In this document: piece after piece, positions 1 through 11,703 of the stretch
How the letters are laid out: each line of letters opens with the position of its first letter
How positions within the stretch are numbered: position 1 is the first letter of the stretch
Origin: Okapia johnstoni
Lineage: Eukaryota > Chordata > Mammalia > Artiodactyla > Giraffidae
Direction of reading: 5' to 3'
Assembly: GCA_024291935.2 (NCBI GenBank)
Contig: CM044322.1
Location: forward strand, 66,331,405 to 66,395,404
Length of the DNA: 64,000 bases
Program-made: the position numbers and the translations under genes
Notes under the pieces: model-generated
Told to the model about the DNA's origin: nothing
Database searches by the model: none
What the model saw: only the letters and a program-made list of their open reading frames with translations

Positions 1-324
1 GAAAAACCTGGTGACTTTGACTCATCCAAGACTTCTAGTGGCTTGTAAATTCAGTTTCTCTATATTTATTTTTGTTTGAAGTATCTAAAACAGTTTTTGG
101 TTTCTTTACAAAATTATGATGAAACAAAACAGAACACCAAGTGTTTCCAAGAACTGGAAAGTCAAAAATGGAAAATGAGAATTGTTTATTGGGGATTGAT
201 ATATTCTAACTGAACAATTATGCTGACTTTCCAAGGTGGTATTCCAAGTGACTCTTTAAATTATCATATGTGCTTGAATAAAGTGTCTTTGAAGGCATGG
301 CTTAGGGAGGCTAACTGTCCTGTG
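1..324. other. AT-rich sequence, nothing assigned
   Basis: AT-rich DNA with no convincing exon, repeat or RNA gene. The only open frames are short and lack splice or codon support. Confidence 0.5.
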
Positions 325-537
325 CTCAGATGCTCAGTCGTGTTCCACTCTTTGCATCCCAGAGGACTAAAGCCCACCAGGCTCCTCTGTCCATGGGGTT
401 TCCCAGGGAACTCCAGGCAAGAATAATGGAGTGAATAGCCGTTTCCTTCTCTAGGGGATCTTCCCTATCCAAGGATCAAACCTGAGTCTCCTTCATTACA
501 GGTGGGTTATTTACCAATGAGTCACCTGGGAAGCCTA
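325..537 (-). mobile_element. Bov-tA-type SINE, antisense
   Basis: The plus strand reads as the reverse of a ruminant tRNA-derived SINE. It has the BovA tail words for 'cagtcgtgttccactcttt', the middle block with 'ggcaagaata', and ends with the head signature 'cacctgggaagcc'. It is diverged by several substitutions. Confidence 0.85.
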
Positions 538-582
538 GAAGGCCAACTAGCTTTTACCAAAACCAAACAAAATAACAACAAC

Positions 583-600
583 CAAAAAAAAAAAAAAAAG
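583..600 (+). repeat. Poly(A) run
   Basis: About 16 consecutive A residues after an A-rich 'aacaacaacc' stretch. It may be the tail of an unrecognised retrocopy or simple slippage. Confidence 0.6.
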
Positions 601-736
601 AAAGTATTGGCCAATACAAAACTTGGTGGACTGGTTACTTTTATTATTATGGAATTGCCTATAGATAGAAAATTACTAGTTTGCAATTTCAAGTCCTCAG
701 CCCAAGCATGATAAAAAGGCTTTGATGCATTTTAAA

Positions 737-953
737 GGCATAGTGGCACAGTGGTAAGTAATCTGCCTGCCAATGCAAGAGATACAAGAGTCTAGAGTTT
801 TACCCCTGGGTTGGGAAGATCCCCTGGAGTAAGAAAAACAACTCACTCTAGTATTCTTGCCTGGAAAATTCCATGGACAGAGGAGCCTCGCAGGCTGTTA
901 CAGTTCATGGGGTCACAAAGAGTCAGAACGACTGAGCACACACACACACACAG
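737..953 (+). mobile_element. Bov-tA-type SINE
   Basis: Sense-orientation SINE. The head has 'ggtaagtaatctgcctgcc', then 'ttgggaagatcccctggag', 'agtattcttgcctgg' and the BovA tail 'ggggtcacaaagagtcag'. It ends in a short (CA)n run, the usual 3' terminus for this family. Confidence 0.88.
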
Positions 954-1889
954 CACGGACTTTTAAAAATCACTCTTTAAGTGATATTTTACGTTTTATA
1001 GCTGTAGAATATAAAAATCTGTAAACACCAGACCCACCTAATCCTGTAGTTTTAATTAAGCAGTAACTGAATTAAAAGCATAGGTTAATCACTTACATGA
1101 AATTTAGAGCATTAATTAGGAAAAAATATTGCTCTTAAATTTCAGCTGAGTATATATGTGGAAGGATTTAGATGGATCTAGGCATTGAGCTACAAGCTAG
1201 ATAGTTTACATGTTAGATGTTTCATGGCTTTGAAAACAACAGGCAGTGGTGTGGGTTATTATTCTGGGTGTAGTGATGGATCCTGCTACGTAATGGTTGT
1301 AAAGACACATATCTAGAGTTCAGAACACTTGCAGGGGTACTGCATTGTCCTTCCAAGTCTAATTGGTAAAACCACCGACTCCAACACAGTCGAGGCTAAC
1401 AAGAAACATCCACTGAGTCAACAATCATGAAAAATTAAAATGATGGCTGGGAGTAAGAAAGAAAAAGGTGGTAGAAAAAGGAAACCAAAACGTTTTCCAG
1501 GTGAAGGACAAAGAAATTAAAACAAAAAGAAAAACACCAATACCTCAAGAGTAGTTTCAGGCCTCTGGTAATAGTGAGGTAGACTTCATCCATTATGTTT
1601 TAATTGGCGCATATTTGATTAATTAATATCAATATTTAATTAATAGATTTAATTGCCACTACTTTCCTTATTCCTAAATATTACATAGCAGTTGTGTTGG
1701 TGCTCATTTACCTTATAATTTTCTTTCTGATGATCACAGAACAGTGTATCTTGACTAGGAAAAAAACATAATCATCACCCAGAGATGGATATAGTGATTG
1801 ATTCAAGTGTGGATTTCTACTGTGAGGAGAGAACTTCAGGAAATCCTCACTAAATGAGGAGAGACTTGCATTACATTAGATCAAAGTGA
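954..1889. other. Unassigned AT-rich DNA
   Basis: No exon, RNA gene or repeat that I can name. It contains A-rich stretches near 1440-1540 and an AT-rich patch with TAATTAAT words near 1610-1660. Confidence 0.45.
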
Positions 1890-2630
1890 GAGGTTGCTGC
1901 TGGGCTGTGAAAGATGCTGGGATTCTTGGCCTCTCGAGGAGAGGAATTCAATCCAGGGCCAGTGACAAGACTTTACTGCTTAGAGATTTTGTGTAATAAA
2001 GTTTTATTAAAGTATAGAAGAGATAGAGAAAGCTTCTGACATAGACATCAGAAGGGGGCAGAAAGAGCACCTCCTTGCTAGTTTTTAGCAAGAAGTTATA
2101 TACCTATTAGCAGGCTGCTAAAAGGAAATATCTCAAAACTCAGAGAGTGGCACCAGCCCCCTCACCCACAACATGCATTTTGAGATAACATTGACACAAG
2201 ATGAGTCATCCAGGGCCGTAAAACAATTGACATGATTCTTGAAGAGAGGCAGAGTCTAGATAGCTTAAGAAAAACATTTCCATAAGAAAAACACATTGGT
2301 TAGCTCCAGGTTTGAGAAAAGTTAACTTTAGGTAGAACCAGGGGTCATCATGACAACACAGAATTTTAAAAGAAACTTCTTTTTAATTTTGTATAGAGAT
2401 GGGAAAAAAAGTCTGACACTTGTAGTTCATTTCTCCCTGCCTTTTAAGAGAGAGAGATAAAAAATGTCTGACACTTGCAGCCTATTTCCTCCGTTTGGAG
2501 ACCCTTAGCCTTCCTGCATGTGATCTTCTCAAAAGCATGCTGTTGTTGATTTTCTCTTTGTTCATAAGTTAAAATATAAGCCACTGGATTAGACGGTGGG
2601 AAAAGATGGAATTTGGGCAATAGCATCAAT
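1890..2630. mobile_element. Probable endogenous retroviral LTR fragment
   Basis: The block includes AATAAAG followed by 'ttttattaaagtatagaag' near 1995-2015. It also has a GC-balanced stretch ('gcaccagcccc') and repeated internal motifs ('gtctgacactt...agttcatttctcc' and 'gtctgacacttgcagcctat'). This is the composition and word content of a ruminant ERV LTR. I could not define both termini or a target duplication, and no retroviral coding sequence is present. Confidence 0.45.
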
Positions 2631-2985
2631 TCCAAAATCCTTATAGGATTTCCCTGTGACTCAGGGAATTCTCAATGTGTATCTCGAGTACCTTGCCTGG
2701 GTAGAATTTCAAGTTCCACCAGTCAGTAAGCGTTGCATGAGAATCAGAAGGTAGAAGGGGTTGGGGTGCCCTATTAATCTCTAGTAGTGGGGAGCAGAAG
2801 TGCGTGTTTTGTAAAAGTGAGGGGTTTTTTTGTTTGTTTCTCCTTCAGCCGTTTTAGGTCTTTTCCCTCTCATGCACTTCCCTTCGTGCTACAAGATAGA
2901 AGTAATGATTAGTGGCAGTGCTTTGATAAGTCATGGAAGGCGGAAGAAACAACTTACTGATTCTCTGGATAAAACTCATGAAGAA
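2631..2985. other. Unassigned sequence
   Basis: No recognisable gene or named repeat. A T-rich run lies near 2825. Confidence 0.4.
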
Positions 2986-3122
2986 GGACTTCCCTGATGG
3001 TCCAATTGTTAATACTCCACACTCCCACTCTCCCACTGCAGGGGGCACCAGTTTGATCCCTGGTTGGAGAACTAAGATCCTGCATGCCACCTGATGAGGC
3101 AAAAAAAAAAAAAAAAAAAAAA
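2986..3122 (+). mobile_element. CHR-type tRNA-derived SINE
   Basis: It starts with 'ggacttccctgatggtcca', carries 'gcagggggcaccagtttga' and 'tccctggttggagaacta', and ends in about 20 A residues. This is the cetartiodactyl tRNA-Glu-type SINE pattern without a BovA tail. Confidence 0.85.
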
Positions 3123-3998
3123 CTCATGAGTAAAATCTGAAAACTGCAACAGTCTTCTTGCTTCCACATCTTTAGTTCCTAAACAATGTATGTGTTTGAT
3201 TTCCAGTATTTGATAGCTCTTGCTTGAAAAAAAAAACAAAACATAAATATGCCTCTTCTATAGTAAATCCTGATTGATTCAGGTAAACAATTTACTATTA
3301 ACTCAGCCAAATTCTCTTTCCATAGAGAATTACACAGTTTTGAAATTCTGAATATGGGACAGTGATGTTTCTGAAATGATACCAGTTTCATAGTTTCATG
3401 TATGCATTGCTGAAATACACAAAATATATTTCTATCTGCATACTTACTGTTGCCAATTATTTTTGTTTTATAGGAAAAAATTAGTGCTTGAAAATATACA
3501 GAAGCATGTTAACAAAATATTTAACATGTCAAATAATGATTTATTCTGTAAGTTACAATCTTTCCATAAGCATTGATCTTGATGAAACAGTCAAATGCGT
3601 ACCTGGCAAGTTGAGATTTTCATCTGGCACATCGCTGGGTTATTTGCATCTGACAAACAAAAGCAGTCTGAAAACCATCACAAGAGAAATTTTAATCTGT
3701 CAAAGAGTGAGTATAGAGAATTATGGATGCGGTTCAAATCTTCCTTTTTTGTATGACATCAACTCTCTTAAAAACTAGTCTTCTAACCATGCTTTCAAAC
3801 AACTGTTTACAAAAGTCACATAACAGAAAGAAAAACAAGAAACATAAAAACTGTCAAAAGGTAAATAAAATGGAAGTAGAAGTCAAGTCAGATATAGCAA
3901 TATGAAAGAATAATCAAGTAAAACAATTAAAAGAAAAAATTAAAACAAAGTACATTTATAGGTAGGGATGCACAGGTATAGATGTATGAATATATAGA
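3123..3998. other. Unassigned AT-rich DNA
   Basis: It contains a 96-codon open frame at 3488-3778 (+). This has no recognisable motif, no splice context and ordinary AT-rich composition, so I do not call it coding. Confidence 0.4.

Positions 3999-4036
<38 letters not shown>
3999..4036. repeat. (TG)n-(TA)n microsatellite
   Basis: About nine TG dinucleotides pass directly into about ten TA dinucleotides. It is a compound dinucleotide repeat and a probable length polymorphism. Confidence 0.95.
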
Positions 4037-4544
4037 AAATAAACAACCACCTATTTTTGTTTGTGGATCTGAATGACTAGGTGGAATTTTAGACCAATGG
4101 AGGAAGTTTGGCATGCCTAAAAGTAATTTTCAGCCCCTCACACTGCTACCATCGCAAGAACAGTCATTATAATAATTACTATAATTATCATATGGAAAAG
4201 CATCCTGAAGCCATGATTTGTGGTCATTATTCTACTTGTTCCTGATAAAAATATAGAACTGTTAATTATGCTTTAACAAGAAGGTATTATGGAGAATGTT
4301 TATGGATTAATTTTGCTACTTCATTAATTCAGAGGTTCCTCATGAATAATCCACAAAACAAAAAGATCAGCAGCGCATCTCTTTTCAGCTGAACAAATTT
4401 ACTTTTATTTTTGCCTTTCTCTCAAGTATTTATAAGCAAGAACAAGGACTTTACCAAAAGGGCCTTAACATTGCCCACAACTTGACTAAACTTAAGACAT
4501 TTTAAAAAATTTACTTGTACTGGAATATAATTGCAGCTTTCAGC
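4037..4544. other. Unassigned AT-rich DNA
   Basis: No supported gene, RNA or named repeat in this stretch. Confidence 0.4.
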
Positions 4545-4612
4545 CTGACATGCTGAAGTCCATGAGGTCACAAAGAGTTGGACGTGACTGGGCGACTGAA
4601 CAACAGTAGTTA
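4545..4612 (+). mobile_element. BovA tail fragment
   Basis: Only the 3' tail of a BovA/BovB-derived element is present ('ctgaagtccatgaggtcaca', then 'gacgtgactgggcgactgaa'). Confidence 0.75.
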
Positions 4613-4830
4613 ATTTACAATGTTGTATTAGTTTCTGCTGTACATCTAAGTGAATCAGTTTATATATACACTCTTGTTTAGAGTCTATCCCATAAAGGTC
4701 TTTATAGACTATTGAATAGAGTTCCCTGTGTTATACACTAGGTCCTTATTAGCTATTTATTTGATATATAGTAGTATATATATTATATATATGTCAATCC
4801 CAGTCTCCCAATTTACCCCAGACATTTTTT
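4613..4830 (-). mobile_element. L1 3'-end fragment, antisense
   Basis: The plus strand reads 'acaatgttgtattagtttct', then 'agttccctgtgttatacac' and 'aggtccttattagctattta'. This is the antisense of the ruminant L1 3' region seen repeatedly in this window (for example 7560, 48310 and 62650). Confidence 0.7.
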
Positions 4831-4885
4831 CCCTGATATCCTGACTCTTCAATCATGTACTTTAGAAAACGTAAATTCCTTCCTC

Positions 4886-5093
4886 CCAGGTGGAGCTAGT
4901 GGTAAAGAATCCGTCTGGCAGTGCAAGAGATGTAAGAGACATGGGTTTCATCCCTGGGTTGGGAAGATCCCCTAGAGAAATATCCACTCTAGTATTCTTG
5001 CCTGGAGAATCCCATGGACAGAGGAGCCTGGCAGGTTATGGTCCATGAGGTCGCAGAGTCGAACACGACTGAAGCAACTTAGCACACACACAA
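4886..5093 (+). mobile_element. Bov-tA-type SINE
   Basis: Sense SINE with the head 'gtggtaaagaatccgtctgg', the block 'tgggttgggaagatccccta', 'agtattcttgcctggagaat', and the tail 'gtcgaacacgactgaagcaa' ending in (CA)n. Confidence 0.88.
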
Positions 5094-5179
5094 AGCCCTC
5101 CATCGATATGTGAATGTTTTACAACCTTGGAGTGTCTTTCTCGAGAACCTGGGAGTTTTCCTTCCTAAAAGTAATAATC

Positions 5180-5512
5180 AAGAAAGATAGAGTCAAAAAG
5201 GACAGACTTTTGGGCACAGTGGAGGAGGGAGCAGGAGGGATGACTTGAGGGAGTGGTATTGAAACACATACATTACCATGTGTAAAGTAGATATAGCCAG
5301 TGGGAATTTCCTGTATGTTGCAGGCAACCCAAAGCCAGAGCTCTGTGACAACTTACAGGGGAAGATAGGAAGGGGGTGGGAGGGAGGTTCAAGAGAGATG
5401 GGACATATGTATGCCTATGGCTGATTCATGTTGATGTATGGCAGAAACTAACACAGTATTGTATAGTAATTATGCTCCAATTAAAAATAAAATAAAAATG
5501 TTTAAAAAAGGA
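5180..5512 (+). mobile_element. L1 3' UTR fragment
   Basis: Sense L1 3' UTR. It has a purine-rich 'gaagggggtgggagggagg' segment, then 'atggctgattcatgttgatg', 'aactaacacagtattgta' and an A-rich end (AATAAAATAAAAATG). The same end is found at 24470-24597 and 57370-57512. Confidence 0.85.
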
Positions 5513-6960
5513 AGAGTCCCTTTACCCCAGTCTCTGTGGAAAAGGGGGAGCCTCACTTCCATAAGTGCCAATGAGTAAGCACAGATGGGAACCTTGAGGC
5601 TGAGGGCCTGTAGTACCTTCTCACTAGCTCACTCAGTGTTTACAAACCCCTGCATTCACTTGTTCAGGGGAGTTGAGTTCAACATTTCTTCTTGAAATAT
5701 TCTTGATCTTTACTTCAATGTCTTGAATAAAGTTTTCCTTACCTATTTAATTGTGACTAATGCAATGTTTTTTGGATGATCTGTGAGTTTTTTCTATTAA
5801 TTAAATAATTAAAGAGAAACCTTACTCTCAAAATCCATAATGATAGCTGCCTTAGTCAGTGTGGACTGCCCTAGCAGAATACTATAAATGAGGTGGCATA
5901 AATAACTGCTATATACTTATTATAGCTCTGAATGTTGGAAGTTCAAAGTCAGGTTGCAATATGGTCAGGTTCTGGTGAATGACCTCTCACTGGTTTACGC
6001 AGAGCCATCTTCTCTTCCACCCTAACATGATTGATAGAAAGAGAGAAAGGACCTACTCTATTTGTCTTTTTATAAAGACACTCATTACACAAAATACTGA
6101 GCTTACAGAGCTCACTTTATGCATATAGTAGGGCCTTTCTGAACAGATATTATTTCTGGGGAAAAAAACTGTATCATTATGCTAAAAAAATAATTAAGCC
6201 CTTTAGACATACATTTTTGGAAATAGTTTAAATTGTTTAATAAAAACGTTTTCTTGAAATACCTTGCATTTCTTTTCCCCATTAGTAAAGTCTGTCTTAA
6301 AGAATATTTAGCCCTTAATGTGAATACTAGTTGTGATATTCTTCTTTTCCTTTATCACAGCCCAAAATAACAAATAATAATATTTTAATTACTCAGTATT
6401 TGAAAATAAAATATCTTCATGATAAAAGTAAAAGTCAGTGCAATAAATTATACAAATTGACAAATTGGAAAAATAATTGCAATACACAACAAAAGCATTA
6501 ACTTTGTGAGGAGAAAAACTGAATTAATAGGACAGTAAAGGAGTACAAGTGGAATAAATGTGAAAAAACTATCCCCATTTATAATAAGATTAATATAAAT
6601 TAAATACTTATGAGATATTATTTTTAACCTATCATATAGGCAAGCAATGCTCAATGGTATGAGTTACAGGGGAAATATTACAAATTGTTCATATTTCTCT
6701 TATTTACCCCACATGGTTGTAATTAAATACCATAAATATGTCTGATTATATTACGTTTTGAAAGCAGTGTCTTCTGTAACCTTTTCACTTTGGATTATAC
6801 TAACACCATTGAATTTATGTGTTTATTACTAAAGTACAATGATTGTTTTTCATTTTAAAGGCATGGACAAAGTTTGCAAAGGTTTTATTTTTAAAAAAGA
6901 TTATTCAAAAAAGTGGAAGAGTTCCAGGAAGCTGTCTATCTACTAATATGAAAATCTCAT
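5513..6960. other. Unassigned AT-rich DNA with an old repeat remnant
   Basis: Mostly AT-rich with no supported gene. 5850-6110 has word content like an old mammalian interspersed repeat ('gtgtggactgccctagcaga', then a 'ggaagttcaaagtcagg' block), but I cannot name the family with certainty. Confidence 0.35.
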
Positions 6961-7260
6961 GACTGGATTGTATTGAAGTTAAGAGTGAAGGAGAAGGGTC
7001 ACCTTCCCGCCCATGTCATCAGATTTCCTGCTTCTCACAGGGCCCAGGTGGAAGGAACTCATGCCTTCCACCCTAGATCCCACAGCCTTCCCTTCCCTCT
7101 CATCAGTTTCACTGTCAGGAACCAGTCACCACAAGGATGCCTGGCTAGTTCCCCCTGCACTTCCCCCTGCTCCTCCGCCCCGCCTCCCCCACCCCACTCC
7201 CTTCCTCCCCTTGTTCCTTTCGTGCTCCTCCCCCATTCACCCTGACCCCTCCTAAGTCAG
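6961..7260. other. Pyrimidine-rich GC island in AT-rich DNA
   Basis: A strongly C/T-biased plus strand, especially 7140-7250 with repeated CCTCC and CCCC words. Overlapping proline/serine-rich frames here come from the composition bias and not from a gene. It could be part of an unrecognised LTR. Confidence 0.4.
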
Positions 7261-7359
7261 CCAATTCAGAGCCAGATAATTTGTTTCTGAATGTATGGAT
7301 TTAGAATTAGATTTAGATATATGCTTTATAATTAATGTCAGAGGCCTTTCTGATAATGT

Positions 7360-7553
7360 TTCCTCGGTCACTCAGTCGTCCAACTTTTTGCAACCCCATG
7401 GACTACAGCCCAAGAGGATCCTCTGTCCACCAAATTCTCCATGCAAGAATAATTGAGAAGATGCCATGCCCTCCTCCAGGGGATCTTCCCAACTCAGTGA
7501 TCGAACTTAGGTCTCCCACATTGCAGGTGGATTCTTTCTCATCTGAGGCATGG
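7360..7553 (-). mobile_element. Bov-tA-type SINE, antisense
   Basis: Reverse-oriented SINE. It shows 'cactcagtcgtccaactttt', 'ggggatcttcccaactcagt' and 'ctcccacattgcaggtggat', ending near the head at 'ctgaggcatgg'. Confidence 0.82.
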
Positions 7554-7559
7554 GGAATT

Positions 7560-7630
7560 GAGGATAGTTCTCTGTGATATACAATAGGTCCTTGTTGGTT
7601 ATCTATTTTATATATAGTATTGTATGTATG
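7560..7630 (-). mobile_element. L1 antisense fragment, left half of an interrupted element
   Basis: Reads 'acaataggtccttgttggtt' and 'atctattttatatatagtat', the antisense ruminant L1 3' region. It stops at a 10-bp sequence (tgtatgtatg, 7621-7630) that reappears at 8421-8430, where the L1 resumes. Confidence 0.8.
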
Positions 7631-8420
7631 TATACTATCAATATCAGTAACCTCAGATATGCAGATGACACCACACTTATGGCAGAAAGTGAAGAAGAAC
7701 TGTTATGAAGTGAAAGAGGAGAGTGAAAAAGTTGGCTTAAAACTCAGTATTCAGAAAACTAAGATCATGGCATCTGGTTCCATCACTTCATGGCAAATAG
7801 ATGGAGAAACAGTGGAAACAGTGAAGACTTAATTTTTTTGGCTTCAAAATCACTGCAAATGGTGACTGCAGCCACGAAATTAAAGGACTCTTGCTCTTTG
7901 GAAGAAAAGTTATGACCAACCTAGATAGCATATTAAAAAGCAGAGACATTACTTTGCCAACAAAGGTCTGTCTAGTCAAAGTTATGGTTTTTCCAGTAGT
8001 CATGTATGGATGTGAGAGTTGGACTATAAAGAAAGTTGAGCACCAAAGAATTGATGCTTTTGAACTGTGGTGTTGGAGAAGACTCTGGAGAGTCCCTTGG
8101 ACAGCAAGGAGATCCAACCAGTCTATCCTAAAGGAAATAAGTCCTGAATATTCATTGGAAGGACTGATGCTAAGACTGAAGCTCCAATACTTTGGCCACA
8201 TGATGCAAAGAACTGACTCATTTGAAAAGACCCTGATGCTGGGAAAGATCGAAGGTGGGAGAAGGGACGACAGAGGATGAGATGGTTGGATGGCATCACT
8301 GACTCAATAGACATGAGTTTGAGTAGGCTCCAGGAGTTGGTGATGGACAGGGAAACCTGACATGCTGCAGTCCATGGGGTCGCAAAAATTCAGACATGAC
8401 TGCAACTGAAATGAACTGAG
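7631..8420 (+). mobile_element. BovB LINE, 5'-truncated, inserted into L1
   Basis: Carries the C-terminal third of the BovB reverse-transcriptase ORF and its 3' end. It enters just upstream of the catalytic YADD-type box ('cagatatgcagatgacacc') and runs through the conserved 'MYGCESW' and '[13 protein letters not shown]' regions. It ends at 'aactgaaatgaactgag'. Reading frame is lost several times (a stop after 'gtgaagact' near 7830 and shifts near 8275), so it is dead. The exact 10-bp duplication tgtatgtatg at 7621-7630 and 8421-8430 fixes both ends. Confidence 0.92.
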
Positions 8421-8812
8421 TGTATGTATGTTAACCCCAACCTTCTAATTTATCTTTCTCCCCCTTTACCCTTGGGTAACCATAAAATTTGTTTTCTATG
8501 TGTGTGGGTCTATTTCTGTTTTGTAAGTAAGTTCATTTGTATCTCTTTTTTAATATTCCATATATAAGTGGTATTTTATGATGTTTGTCTTTCTTCATCT
8601 CACTTCACTTAGTATGATATTTCTAGGTCTATTCATATCTCTGCAAGTGGCCCACCTCTGTTTCTTTTCATGTCTTGGTAATATTCTATTGTGTATATGT
8701 ACCACATAGTCTTTATCCATTCCTTTGTTGATGAACATTTAAGTTGCTTCCGTGTCATGGCCATTGTAAATAGTGCTGTAGTGAACATTGGATTTCATGT
8801 ATCTTTCCAACC
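8421..8812 (-). mobile_element. L1 antisense fragment, right half
   Basis: Continues the L1 from 7560-7630. It includes 'ttcacttagtatgatatttc', 'atattctattgtgtatatgt' and 'gttgcttccgtgtcatggcc', all antisense L1 3'-end words. Confidence 0.85.
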
Positions 8813-10107
8813 CTAAGTCTAACTGAAAAATAACTGCAAATTAGAAGTTACTACAAGCCCTTAGGCCAGTGTCTTCCTAAGTATTTTATGATCTGAAGAC
8901 ATTTCTTTGGATGTGGATCAATGCATTTTACTTTTCCTGAGTATAAAACTCTTTCACTGCTCTTTTTATAAATGTAGAATTCCATTTTTTTTTGCACAAG
9001 TTATTACAAAAAGGTTGATTAAATTTTAGTTTTTGTGTAGTATATGTCACTCACTTTTTTGTTCTAGACTACCAAAAACACTTATTTCTTTAAATCCCAG
9101 TAGTTTCAGTAGCATATTCTCTGCCCTTACTGCATCCAAATTCTGTGCTTAGTTCACTCATTTATTATGCAGTTTCAAAGCACTTTTGAAAAATTTCTCC
9201 CCTCAAACATAGTCTGTTAACTTAGAAAGACATTTGGGACAACTTCCCTATCCTTTTCTCCAGGGGATCCTGATATGTTCATGGATTTCCCCATGGAGAT
9301 CCTTATTGAGAGGCATTTAGGATCTTTTCCAAAATTTCCCTCTTTCAGAAAAAGGTGCAAAGAAACTAGATTTAGATCTCCTGGGCCAAGGGAACTACAG
9401 GAAACACTCCTAGAAGTGACGTTGCAGAGCCCATAGAAATGGGAAGATTCAGTGCTGACACATGAGGCCAATGGCACCTCAGAGAGGCTGGCCACTGCCT
9501 TGTCCACTCAGCAGGGCGATTGTCACCGCGGGGGCTGAGAGCTGCCTGTGCACTCTGCAGTGAGGAAGGGCCTTGGCCTCTGACCCCTCCTGCCACAGGG
9601 GCTTGCCTTTCATCATCTTACCTCCACACCTGCCTGCCCAGTCTGCGCCCTCGTCCCTCTTTTTCTTCTCCAGCTGCCTTCACATTCATAATGCTTCTCT
9701 CTGACTTTCTAGTTGCACCTCAGGACCATCAGGCTCATCCCTCACGGGTGCAACCAGCTCCTGGTCCATGTGGCAGCCAACCTGTGGTCTCCTTTTAACT
9801 TTCAATGACCCCGTGTTAAAAGTGGGCTCTGTCTGCATCAATTTACTAATTTATGTTTTAGGAGAAATCAACAATTTCATCAATATTTCCAAGTTCATTG
9901 GAAAAGTTATTTATGTTACTCTTGTACAATGAAAGCAAACCCATCCCTCATCTTAGCCCTCTTTGTTCCCAGTGTTTTTATACCAGGTTTTCCTGTCTTG
10001 TGTGAGATTTGTTTATATCATTAGTTTGTTCACTAGTCATTAGTTTTGTTGAGATCCTTCACTTTACTTTTCTGGTCAACTGCTAATCTGGTGAGAGCTT
10101 GCCAGGT
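8813..10107. other. Unassigned sequence with a GC-richer block
   Basis: No supported gene. 9220-9800 is richer in G+C than its surroundings and holds overlapping open frames of 74-96 codons on both strands. None has a recognisable motif or splice context. It may be an old LTR or just GC-rich unique DNA. Confidence 0.35.
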
Positions 10108-10238
10108 GGTGCTGCTGCTGCTAAGTTGCTTCAGTCATGTCCGACTCTGTGCGACCCCATAGATGGCAGCCCACCAGGCTCCACCATCCCTGGGATTCTC
10201 CAGGCAAGAACACTGGAAAGGGTTGCCATTGCCTTCTC
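10108..10238 (-). mobile_element. BovA-type SINE, antisense
   Basis: Starts 'ccaggtggtgctgctgctgc', then 'cagtcatgtccgactctgtg', and ends 'gggttgccattgccttctc'. It is the BovA portion only, without the tRNA head. Confidence 0.85.
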
Positions 10239-10450
10239 TGGCCAGGTAGTGCAGGGGTAAAGAATTTCCCTGACAATACAGGAGACGTGGGTTCAATCCC
10301 TGGGTGAGGAAGATCCCCTGGAGTAGGAAATGGATACCCATTCCAATATTCTTTACTGGAGAATCCCATGGACAGGGTAGTCTGCTGGGCTATAGTTCAT
10401 GGGATCACAAAAAGTTGGACACAACTGAGTGACTGAGCACACACACACAC
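10239..10450 (+). mobile_element. Bov-tA-type SINE
   Basis: Directly abuts the preceding antisense element, giving a head-to-head pair. It has 'gtgcaggggtaaagaatttc', 'gggttcaatccctgggtgag', 'gagaatcccatggacagg' and a (CA)n end. Confidence 0.87.
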
Positions 10451-10784
10451 TAATCTGATTGTGGTTGCTTATTATCAGTTGCATTGATGTATAATTTATA
10501 TCTCATATATTCACCCACTATAACTATACATTTCAATATTTTTAGTGTATTATTGAGATGATTAATCATCAACACAATCCAGTTTGAAATATTTCTACTC
10601 AGTGTCTCTTGAAAAGAAGAACTAATTTTAATGTCCGATTTATCAGATTTTCTTTCATTACTCATACTTTTTTTGGTATCATATCTAAGAATTCTACACA
10701 TAATTTAAACTCACAAAGACTTTATCCTATGTTTTATCCTCTTAAAAATAATTTTATCTCTTAAATTTTTGTCTAGGTTACATT

Positions 10785-11035
10785 AAAAAAAAAAGACAAG
10801 CCCACTGACAGGGAGAACATATTTGCAAATCTTTTATCCAATAGTAGACTGATATTCAGAATATATAGTGAAATCTTAGAAATAAAAAATAAGACAGTTA
10901 GAAATGACAAAATATTTGAATAGATATTTCTCCAAAGAAGATGTGTAAGTATACAGAAATGTATTCAGCACAGTTCATTGTTAGGAAATACAAATTAAAT
11001 CTACAATGAGACATCACTACACACTAAAATGTAGA
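10785..11035 (+). mobile_element. L1 ORF2-end fragment
   Basis: Contains 'atttgcaaatcttttatcca' and 'gatatttctccaaagaagat', hallmarks of the L1 ORF2 3' region, then breaks off. Many indels; no usable frame. Confidence 0.75.
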
Positions 11036-11079
11036 AACAGATGTCAGAAGAGAGTAAAAGAGTAGAAATATATTTTATT

Positions 11080-11660
11080 CAGTTATGTCAAGTTTCCTGC
11101 CATCTCGGTTTTGGTGCCAAACTTAAGGAGAATGCCATTTTAAAGAGAGCTTTATGGATTCAGAATTGTGGGGAAGGTCCAGAGATAGACTATTGCCTAA
11201 AGAAAGACATTTGAATTTTCAGCATGAACCCCATCAACGATGAGCACAGAGCTAGAATGAACAAAACAGCCTTGACGTCATTCATCATAGGGCTTCCAAG
11301 GCTAAAAGGAAAAGTGATCACCATGCAAATTGTATACAAATCCATGAGTCCTTACAAGCATGTGCACTGCATTGAAAGAGAAGTGCAGGAAATTGTAAGG
11401 GCACGTAAACCATACATCCTGATGCGAGAATGCAGAAAGCATATCCTTGCTACAACAACACTGGAGGTAGACATCATTTTTTATTATCTGATAACCACTG
11501 TATATGGTTTCCTATGTGTATGTGTTTACTTGTCAAAAGGTTTATAGTGGTGGAGGCAGGAGTTCAAACTGCAATTACCTCACACTTGACTCTATGCGAG
11601 GAGGCCACCATTCCTGTCTCACATGTGTTGGAGCAGTACCTCTGCTACTGAGCACTTTTT
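11080..11660 (+). other. Unrecognised segment with a 107-codon open frame
   Basis: An ATG-initiated frame runs 11224-11547. Its first 75 codons are basic and polar (many R/K/H/E), with a hydrophobic end from about codon 82. The segment does not look like BovB, L1 or a SINE and could be a retrocopy fragment of a host gene. I recognise no motif, and there is no poly(A) or splice evidence. A coincidental open frame is as likely. Confidence 0.2.
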
Positions 11661-11703
11661 TTTTTTAATTAAAGTATAGCTGATGTACAATATTATATAA
11701 GTT
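11661..11703 (-). mobile_element. L1 antisense fragment, left of SINE
   Basis: A T-run followed by 'aattaaagtatagctgatgt', the antisense start of an L1 3' end. It is interrupted at the 12-bp duplication attatataagtt (11692-11703). Confidence 0.75.

Noticed and set aside
2986..3060. Functional tRNA gene
   Set aside because: The tRNA-like box sequences belong to CHR and Bov-tA SINEs. No complete cloverleaf was seen at any SINE head.
6973..7255. Proline/serine-rich overlapping frames
   Set aside because: Two overlapping frames are open at once over a C/T-rich tract. Composition bias explains this; no splice sites or start context.
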